Shown piece by piece: positions 16,401-21,589 of a stretch of DNA of 21,589 bases. This stretch comes from a virus. Both the position numbers and the translations under genes were made by a program. The stretch spans positions 1 through 21,589 of the IMG/VR virus record IMGVR_UViG_3300025030_001400; one strand, given 5' to 3'. How positions within the stretch are numbered: position 1 is the stretch's first letter; the number at the start of each line of letters is the position of its first letter. The notes below the pieces were generated by a model, which worked only from the letters and a program-made list of their open reading frames with translations, made no database searches and was not told the origin of the DNA.

Positions 16401-19400
16401 AGGCCTTTGCCGACATTGATGGGCTCAAAGGGGTCAACGACACGCTTGGGCATGACGTGGGTGATGTGCTGATCCAAGCACTGGCTGGCGCGCTGAAAAA
16501 GGAAACCAATCAGGCTTTTCACATCAGCGGCGATGAATTCTATGTCCAGGGCGAGACGGTCGCCGATGTGGAAGCGATCATGAATGCCGCGCTCAAAACC
16601 CTGTCTGAACAGGGATTCGAATACACCGCGCCAGACGGCACCGTTATCACCAAGAAAGGAATGGGGTTCAGCTATGGAACAGGGAAAGACATCAAATCAG
16701 CCGAAGAGAGGCTATACGCCGATAAGCAGGCCCGAAAAGAACTCGGGCTCCGTACTGAACGCGCCGACACTCCAGCGGTGGCTGCTAAACCTGCCGCCGG
16801 GCGGAAAATTGAAACTGAAAAACAAGCCGTAGAAACCATTGGCCGTGCCGACGCGACCGAAGCAGAGAAGCAGGCTGCATGGGATGTACTGCACAAAAGC
16901 GCTGAGAAACCAACGAAAGGAATTACCGATGATAAAACCGCCGAAGCCCAGCAAAACAAACAGATCAAGAAGACCACGCAAAAAACCTTAGATAGAGAGT
17001 CTGCCAGTTCTCATCCTGCTGCAGAAACATCCGCTGTTCCGCCCATTATACCTAAAAATGCCACAAGTGATCCCCTCAAACCCTACATTGACACGCTGAT
17101 CAAACGCAAACGCTTTGCCGACGAGATCCACCTTGGCCGGAAACTGGATGCCGCGATCAACAAGGCCAAAGCCGCGATGCAGTCCGGTACCGGTACACCG
17201 GCCGACTTCACCAAGGCCGCCAAGTGGTTCCGCGACAAGGATACGGTGACTGAAAAGGCTTTGCTGGATATTGCGGATACGCTCAAGGGCAAGTATGTAG
17301 CCAAGGCCAAGCAACCCGAAAAACCAAAATACGAAACAGGCGTTCCTGTATCTGCAACTGTTTATCATGGCAGCGATCATGGCAACATAAGCCGGCAACC
17401 CTCTGGACTGACATTTTTTACAGATGACAAGGCCGCAGCAAAGCGCTACGGCAAGAATGTTGCACCTGTTCAAATCCAGTTGAAGAATCCATTGGTCATT
17501 GACTATAAGGAAGCTGATGATTCAGAGTTAATTGGCTTTGATATTCAGGACGCAATGGAAACCGGGCATGATGGAATCGTTGCGCTGAATACCGATGACG
17601 GGAAGCAGATACTCAATCAGTTCGTGGTATTCAAGCAACCAGCCGCCGAAGCTGGCAAGATCAAAGGCTATGCTGGGCAACATCGGCCTGTTACAACCGA
17701 GGGCGGCGCAGCACGGTTAGATGATTTAACTCCTGCATTCGGAGAAGATATTTACGGGAAAGATGCGGCGCAGTTTTTTGGCACCGGGGACGATACATTA
17801 GATCAAGAAACTTTGCGAATTCTAACATCTATCAGAGGCAATCCAGACGCATTGATAAGCGTTTATCGTGCAGTGCCAAGAGGTGAGCCAAGCCAAGAAA
17901 CAATAAACCCAGGAGACTGGGTTAGCGTCAATAAAAAATATGCTGCACAGCATGGGCAAGCAACGCTCAGAGGAAAATATAAAATAATTGAGCAGAAAGT
18001 GCGCGCAGCAGATTTAACGACAAACGCAGACTCATTCCATGAGCAAGGATATTATCCGAAGACCAAGGAAACCGACAAAGGATCCGCCCTTTATTCGCAA
18101 GGCCAAGCCACCGTAAATCCCCATACAGTTTCATCCCTGAAAACCGCCCTGATCGAAGCCCACATCGGCAAGGATAAACTCGCTCTATCAGCCATGATGG
18201 AAGCTGGCAAGGCGAAGGTGATTACGGCGGAACAGGCTGGGGGGATTGTTGGGGATAAGTTGTTTGCCGACATACCAGTGTTTGATGACGGCGATAAAAT
18301 TTCGGAATACTTTTCTGGAATGATTGACTTTAAATACGACGATGCCCCGTGGGGTGTGGCGGTTCTTCGTGATGATGGAGTTGTTGCAATTGGAGACGGT
18401 TTAGATAATAGTTTTGAATGGATAGAAGGAAGTAAAGAAGAGACTCTTGAATTAAATGGCTTATCAACCGTTGGGATAAACGATGATTTGTCAGATGAAT
18501 CTATATCAAGTGCAGTAAATTATCTTCTTGATAATTATGGATTTGAAGGTTCTCAGGTGGTGCTTGTAAGGGGGACATCTGCATTCGGCGGACAAGACAG
18601 AAATGAGTCCGTGATTAAAGACCCCGTGGTCGAGGCTATAGCATTTTACGGAAAAGGCCCATCAAAAGACGGAAAGCCAACTGCATTCTACAACCCCTCT
18701 GACGCGACAACTTATTTCATCGCTGATAACCTATCCGCAGACACCACAGCAGCCGACCTGAAAGGGCTTGTAAGGCATGAGATTTCTACGCACGCGCTTC
18801 ACTTAGGCCGCGATAGCAAGGAATTCCAATCCATCCTACGCCAGCTTGATTTTATGAAGGGGAACGGCAACAAGAAGGTGATGGAAGCCTTTGCGCGTGT
18901 GCCCGCTGATACCGCGCCGGAGCACGTGAGCGAGGAAAGTCTGGCCTATCTCGTGCAACACAATCCAGAACTCGGCATCGTCAAGCGCGTGATCGCCTGG
19001 TTCCGTAATTCAATCCGCTCTATCCTGTCAAAAGGAAAGTTGGCTGACTGGGCAAATAGACTGACCACCGATGATCTTCAGTACATGGCGCAGACCGCTT
19101 TATCGAGAGACAATGGTATTGAATCACGTGAAGGGGCACTGCTTTACGATGCACCCGCTGACAAATTCTATTCTCAGTTGCGGGTAGTGATGCGCGATGC
19201 CCCAGACAAGATATTCGGCAATGCCGCATCCGTGAAGCTATGGCTGCAAGCGAACGCAGCGAAGAATGAAATCAAAAAAGATGAGCTATTTTGGACGGGG
19301 ATTACCGACTGGTTTGATATTCAAGGCAAGGTCACCAAGGCCGACGTGCTGGCGTTTCTTGACCAGAATGGCGTGCGCGTGGAAACGAAGGTGCTTGGTG

Positions 19401-21589
19401 AAAACATTGAGCCTATCAGACTGACCCAAAAAGAAAATGACGAATATAGCAAACTTGACGGCATGGATGAGCGTGGAGTATTGCCGGACAATTTACGCGA
19501 ACGTTACCAAACACTTCATGCGCTAGTTTCTTCTGCGCTTGCAACATCGGAGAATAATTACAAAAAAGAAACCAAACACGGCGGCGGCAACCTAGTCCTA
19601 CCCGGCGGCTCCAATTACCGCGAAATGGTACTGATTGCACCGCAAGCAGAGAAGTGGGGCGAGAGCGACACAACCCACTACGGCGATACCGGGGGAGGCA
19701 AAGCTATCGGCTGGCTGCGCATGGACGACCGCACGACTGCGGACGGGAGAGAGGCGCTGTTTCTGGAAGAGTTGCAGAGCAAGCGTGGGCAAGCAATAAG
19801 AACCGATGGGATTTTAACTCCTGACACGCATCAAGATGAACGTATTGCCCTAAAGAAGCAACTGAACGAAGCACAAGATAAGGCGCGAGAGTTGCGCGAG
19901 CAAGGCGGTGATTGGACAAATCCTCCAGATGGTTTATGGAACCAATATCAAGACGTTATCGCTGAGACAAACCGTATTGATGACGAATTAAGAAAAATAC
20001 CCTCTCCGCGTGGAGTTCCGTCCATGCCCTTCGTCAGCGACTCAAGTGGAAAAGCAACTCAAGCATACATCACACTCAGCATGAAGCACGCAATCCTTGA
20101 CGCCATCGAACGCGGCAAGGACGTGGTGACGTGGACAACCGGAAAGCAGCAGAAAGACCGGTATTCGCTTTCTAAACAGATTCAGTCGCTATCGTGGGCT
20201 AAATACACTGATGACAAAGTTGACCTGTTTGCTGTAAAAAATGGCGGCACAGAAGAAAAGATGGGCAGATATAGCCTTGGCGAATTGCCAGATGTTGTTG
20301 GCAAAGACTTGGCGAAAAAAATATCCGATGAATTTTCAACTGGTGCGGTGAATGGCGAATATAGCGGCCTTGCTCTGGACGTAGGCGGCGAATGGACAGA
20401 TGCCATGTACGGCGACGAGAACGGGTTGAACGCCAAAGGCCAGCCAAGCATGATGACGCAGGCGGTGAACGGCATCTTCAAGCAGTTGAAGATCGAGGGG
20501 AAGGTTGAGAGTTTTGCGATGCCAACAAAACCTTGGAAAGTTACTGATAGAAACGGGAATATCTATCTATTTGACAATCGCACAGAAGCTGATGAGTATG
20601 GAGAATCGTCTGATGGAATAACAAGTAAAGCAGAAGGAGAAACGCAGCCTGGCTTCACCATCACCCCAGAACTCCGCGCCAAGGTAATGAACGAAGGGCT
20701 GCCGCTGTTCAGCCGCGAGAGCAACATCGGCGATACCGGGCGGGAAAGAGCGCCGATAGTTCCATTGGTATCAGAAGCCATCACCGGAGACAGATTCACT
20801 CTGCCCGGCGAAACTCAAGCGCAACTGTCACAGCGTAAGATACAGAACGCACAGAACCGCTGGAAGGTCATTCAAGATGCCGTTGTTGAGCAAGGGGGAA
20901 CAATCACCGAAGAAACGAACGTGGCGGACGCGATGGAACGCTTCCCTGGGCGTGTCGCCGCAGCGATGCTTGACTTTGGGAACAACAGACTGGAGCCGAT
21001 GATGAAGCAGATCGTTTCGTCTGGAACCACGCTCGATGATGTAAGTCTGTTGGCCTATGCTGAACACGCCCCAGAGCGCAACCGTGAAATGGCGAAGATC
21101 AACCCGCTGTTCCCGAATGATGGGACTCCAGGTAAATCTGGTTCTGGCATGACAGACCAAGATGCCGCAGATATCATCGCCCACTTCAAGGCGCAACAGA
21201 ACGCCAAGGATGTGTTCGCGCTGACCAACGATTTGCGCGCTATTGCCAATAAACGGCTGGACAAGCTCGCTTTGAGCGGGTCTATGTCACAGGAGCAGGT
21301 CAACGCATACCGGGCGAAATACACGGCCTATGTCCCACTCAAGGGGTTTGAGCCGATTGACGAGGCTGGGATACCCAACGGAACCGGGAAGGGTTTCTCG
21401 ACTGGAAAGAAGATAGATATGCGTGCGCTGGGTCGCGGAAGCCGCGCCGGGCAGGTGGCGCAGAATGTCTTCAGGGATTACCAATTAGGGCTTTTATTGG
21501 CTGAAAAGGCACGGCTTGGCAAGGTCGTAGCGGCCTTTGTAAAGGCTAACCCCGACAACGCCCTATGGACGGTCGGAGAAGCGCCCAAG
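13430..21589 (+). CDS. Giant polyvalent ejected protein (partial, at least 2720 residues)
   Basis: The frame opens at ATG 13430, overlapping the previous stop, and is stop-free to the right edge: 2720 codons with no C-terminus yet. Order of parts: 15-100, a virion-type N-terminal module; ~275-400, a hydrophobic Ala/Gly-rich segment that may enter membranes; ~624-740, ParB/DdrB-like; 964-~1080, GGDEF; ~1309-1404 and ~1428-1544, two ADP-ribosyltransferase-like domains; 1618-1731, an AT-rich unknown insert; ~1745-1850, HExxxH metallopeptidase-like; ~1908-2430, a large polyvalent-associated domain ending in LPLFSRES; ~2450-2720, a further LPD-type domain cut by the window edge. Pro/Ala/Lys-rich linkers separate them. 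Family knowledge: polyvalent proteins travel in the virion and carry several host-takeover or counter-defence activities. Helicase or methyltransferase domains often follow and may lie beyond the window. Domain calls are from motifs read by eye. Confidence 0.85.
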   Translation, partial: MPFIPLQENDASMQRPDGSQKGMGFLGPLKFHDGRTSTELSVGVNINGKETDIPALVPTLSKDEISYLLSGGKPTDSIVIKARQHAEQRIKQGKSVFAGPDDYQAQQTKKIGFTPLADADEPTIAAKRGFTPIETHRTWGKAAQDLASKLYAPDKQREYDRTNAAMRDHLALEQNPIVPGIQRNSGGTIEAPVSALMAASRRDAQPTSALSDSTEVARQLVAGAVTRTPEMVGSALNWWAPEGSEAERLGKVAKEYWKEKGKGWEPDLKGRGVVASTLIEGAAQVAPSVLGMAAAAVNPIVGGTFVAMLFGGQQAQETYDKGIAAGLPPEEATQAAYRTGLIEGFGETIADVTGAKLLSGAGKAIWTAWKGTAAGAAKAATSPQWAMRFAKDWTANATIQSATEYGQGYGEAAVEKAYGVDTQAPSQAGAHGARVALGMSALLGIPSAVSQRNMGQNRAKIGELLNDPNAPEELRIGAAKFVASDISRDVGKEKADQWLGQVTKAISTTVPADTAPSAESVPQIHKPEKADALEAADLLSEAKATPANAPAAQGFTPTEPTQPRPKRGPTDEESAQMAKDAAAYRKLQEETQTKSPPPAPPGAPTFTPEPGDVPTAPRHAVAGLPVQEMPLNDLKLSGEVPQFKKAANAAGIVMPLGGNFDRTGVAPIQVWERLNGDMEIISGRHRFDLAKRSGEETLPAQIHREADGFNVRQAARLDAELNIRDEQGGVSDYASYFKNSAIAEKDADAAGLLARPKGKAGFAIARDAGEDVFASHSAGIISDEAALAISRAAPGDNTIQAVGLKMVNEGKSITLAENTMRAISMMQKNGEAKPEQGDIFGFDDSAIREAEAMAKRAAAAQRAIREQLASVSGATKRPEIARKLGVDVKDPEAVKAKIAELHAAANRLANWPTHPDLVKEFRGVSRETEAKPAAKAERRQTHAERRTRYAAMSPDELRAELEAKDRRIFTSHLTGLPNKAAYEEVAKMPVQAFADIDGLKGVNDTLGHDVGDVLIQALAGALKKETNQAFHISGDEFYVQGETVADVEAIMNAALKTLSEQGFEYTAPDGTVITKKGMGFSYGTGKDIKSAEERLYADKQARKELGLRTERADTPAVAAKPAAGRKIETEKQAVETIGRADATEAEKQAAWDVLHKSAEKPTKGITDDKTAEAQQNKQIKKTTQKTLDRESASSHPAAETSAVPPIIPKNATSDPLKPYIDTLIKRKRFADEIHLGRKLDAAINKAKAAMQSGTGTPADFTKAAKWFRDKDTVTEKALLDIADTLKGKYVAKAKQPEKPKYETGVPVSATVYHGSDHGNISRQPSGLTFFTDDKAAAKRYGKNVAPVQIQLKNPLVIDYKEADDSELIGFDIQDAMETGHDGIVALNTDDGKQILNQFVVFKQPAAEAGKIKGYAGQHRPVTTEGGAARLDDLTPAFGEDIYGKDAAQFFGTGDDTLDQETLRILTSIRGNPDALISVYRAVPRGEPSQETINPGDWVSVNKKYAAQHGQATLRGKYKIIEQKVRAADLTTNADSFHEQGYYPKTKETDKGSALYSQGQATVNPHTVSSLKTALIEAHIGKDKLALSAMMEAGKAKVITAEQAGGIVGDKLFADIPVFDDGDKISEYFSGMIDFKYDDAPWGVAVLRDDGVVAIGDGLDNSFEWIEGSKEETLELNGLSTVGINDDLSDESISSAVNYLLDNYGFEGSQVVLVRGTSAFGGQDRNESVIKDPVVEAIAFYGKGPSKDGKPTAFYNPSDATTYFIADNLSADTTAADLKGLVRHEISTHALHLGRDSKEFQSILRQLDFMKGNGNKKVMEAFARVPADTAPEHVSEESLAYLVQHNPELGIVKRVIAWFRNSIRSILSKGKLADWANRLTTDDLQYMAQTALSRDNGIESREGALLYDAPADKFYSQLRVVMRDAPDKIFGNAASVKLWLQANAAKNEIKKDELFWTGITDWFDIQGKVTKADVLAFLDQNGVRVETKVLGENIEPIRLTQKENDEYSKLDGMDERGVLPDNLRERYQTLHALVSSALATSENNYKKETKHGGGNLVLPGGSNYREMVLIAPQAEKWGESDTTHYGDTGGGKAIGWLRMDDRTTADGREALFLEELQSKRGQAIRTDGILTPDTHQDERIALKKQLNEAQDKARELREQGGDWTNPPDGLWNQYQDVIAETNRIDDELRKIPSPRGVPSMPFVSDSSGKATQAYITLSMKHAILDAIERGKDVVTWTTGKQQKDRYSLSKQIQSLSWAKYTDDKVDLFAVKNGGTEEKMGRYSLGELPDVVGKDLAKKISDEFSTGAVNGEYSGLALDVGGEWTDAMYGDENGLNAKGQPSMMTQAVNGIFKQLKIEGKVESFAMPTKPWKVTDRNGNIYLFDNRTEADEYGESSDGITSKAEGETQPGFTITPELRAKVMNEGLPLFSRESNIGDTGRERAPIVPLVSEAITGDRFTLPGETQAQLSQRKIQNAQNRWKVIQDAVVEQGGTITEETNVADAMERFPGRVAAAMLDFGNNRLEPMMKQIVSSGTTLDDVSLLAYAEHAPERNREMAKINPLFPNDGTPGKSGSGMTDQDAADIIAHFKAQQNAKDVFALTNDLRAIANKRLDKLALSGSMSQEQVNAYRAKYTAYVPLKGFEPIDEAGIPNGTGKGFSTGKKIDMRALGRGSRAGQVAQNVFRDYQLGLLLAEKARLGKVVAAFVKANPDNALWTVGEAPK
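15299..15650 (+). other. ParB/DdrB-like domain inside the giant protein
   Basis: Residues ~624-740. LPVQEMPLNDLKLSGEVPQF resembles the opening strand of ParB-like domains, VAPIQVWERLNGDMEIISGRHR follows, and SGRHRFDLAKRSG (682-694) is the ParB GxHR-type box II. DdrB-like ParB domains are a known component of polyvalent proteins; nuclease or CTP-linked DNA-binding activity is possible. Confidence 0.7.
16319..16670 (+). other. GGDEF (diguanylate-cyclase-like) domain inside the giant protein
   Basis: Residues ~964-1080. HLTGLPNKAAYEEV is the canonical opening (D.LTGLxNR-like). FADIDGLKGVNDTLGHDVGD contains the metal-binding D995 and substrate-binding N/D residues, and HISGDEF (1031-1037) is the signature loop. 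The inhibitory I-site position (RxxD ten residues before the loop) reads KETN, so product inhibition is probably lost. The C-terminal part GFSYGTGKDIKSAEERLYADKQARK matches the usual final helix region. Confidence 0.85.
17354..17640 (+). other. First ADP-ribosyltransferase-like domain (H-Y-Q type)
   Basis: Residues ~1309-1404: VYHGSDH (H1313), FFTDDKAAAKRYG (Y1340), IQLKNPLVIDY, HDGIVAL and NQFVVFKQ. The order matches PARP-like ART domains of phage proteins. The residue at the catalytic Glu position is Gln (Q1397), which may abolish or change transfer activity. Confidence 0.6.
17711..18061 (+). other. Second ADP-ribosyltransferase-like domain (R-S-E type)
   Basis: Residues ~1428-1544: ISVYRAVPRGE (R1480), GDWVSVNKKYAAQHG (S1499) and NADSFHEQGYYP (E1538). 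The three elements, in this order, match ART-fold domains that recur in phage and polyvalent proteins, with the R, S and E positions all kept. Confidence 0.6.
18662..18980 (+). other. HExxxH metallopeptidase-like domain
   Basis: Residues ~1745-1850: PTAFYNPSDATTYFIADN leads to the helix LVRHEISTHALHLG (H1783, E1784, H1788), and SEESLAYLV (E1835/E1836) may give the third ligand. The HExxxH spacing, rather than HExxH, is usual for the polyvalent-protein peptidase family. Confidence 0.65.

Overview
The window is a late, structural segment of a tailed-phage genome (free phage or prophage). Every supported gene lies on the + strand, mostly with overlapping or nearly abutting starts and stops. The neck proteins resemble those of P22-type podoviruses (gp4-like and gp10-like), and they are followed by ejection-protein genes and one giant open frame of at least 2720 residues. 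This set points to a short-tailed phage of a Gram-negative, probably proteobacterial, host. The host genus cannot be read from the sequence. No packaging, portal, major capsid, replication, integration or lysis gene and no tRNA is visible.

Layout. (1) 3-470 is the 3' end of a beta-rich virion-type protein, closed by a strong intrinsic terminator (508-535). (2) 562-4135 is a sugar-modification cassette: a double-domain glycosyltransferase with a TTG start, a sugar C-methyltransferase of the TylCIII/NovU type, and a CmcI-like SAM-dependent protein. A 17-codon zinc-ribbon remnant lies between the last two. (3) 4152-4859 holds a 30-residue leader ORF directly abutting a GIY-YIG/NUMOD3 homing-endonuclease-like gene. 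(4) 4862-7677 holds a small Lys-rich protein and a tailspike/fibre with an S74 self-cleaving chaperone. The natural coiled-coil end of the S74 domain appears to continue in another frame (7674-7796). (5) 7793-10002 holds the neck genes. (6) 10078-11539 holds an AT-rich gene of unknown function, a small beta-structured protein and a cupin-fold protein. (7) 11555-13430 holds two DNA-ejection-type internal virion proteins. (8) 13430 to the window end is a giant polyvalent protein still open at the right edge.

Working model. The phage builds its neck and receptor-binding spike from this operon. It may glycosylate a virion or host surface molecule with the sugar cassette. It probably delivers the giant protein into the cell with the DNA. 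That protein joins a virion-type N-terminal module and a hydrophobic, membrane-prone segment to a ParB/DdrB-like domain, a GGDEF (diguanylate-cyclase-like) domain, two ADP-ribosyltransferase-like domains, an HExxxH metallopeptidase-like domain and large polyvalent-protein domains. This matches the concept of polyvalent proteins, which are co-injected host-takeover or anti-defence proteins. The GGDEF domain keeps its catalytic motifs but has lost the inhibitory I-site, and it is the most unusual part.

Base composition is patchy. The central tailspike, the homing endonuclease, the 10078 gene, the first ~100 codons of the giant ORF and an internal segment near 18281-18620 are visibly AT-richer than their neighbours, which indicates modular exchange.
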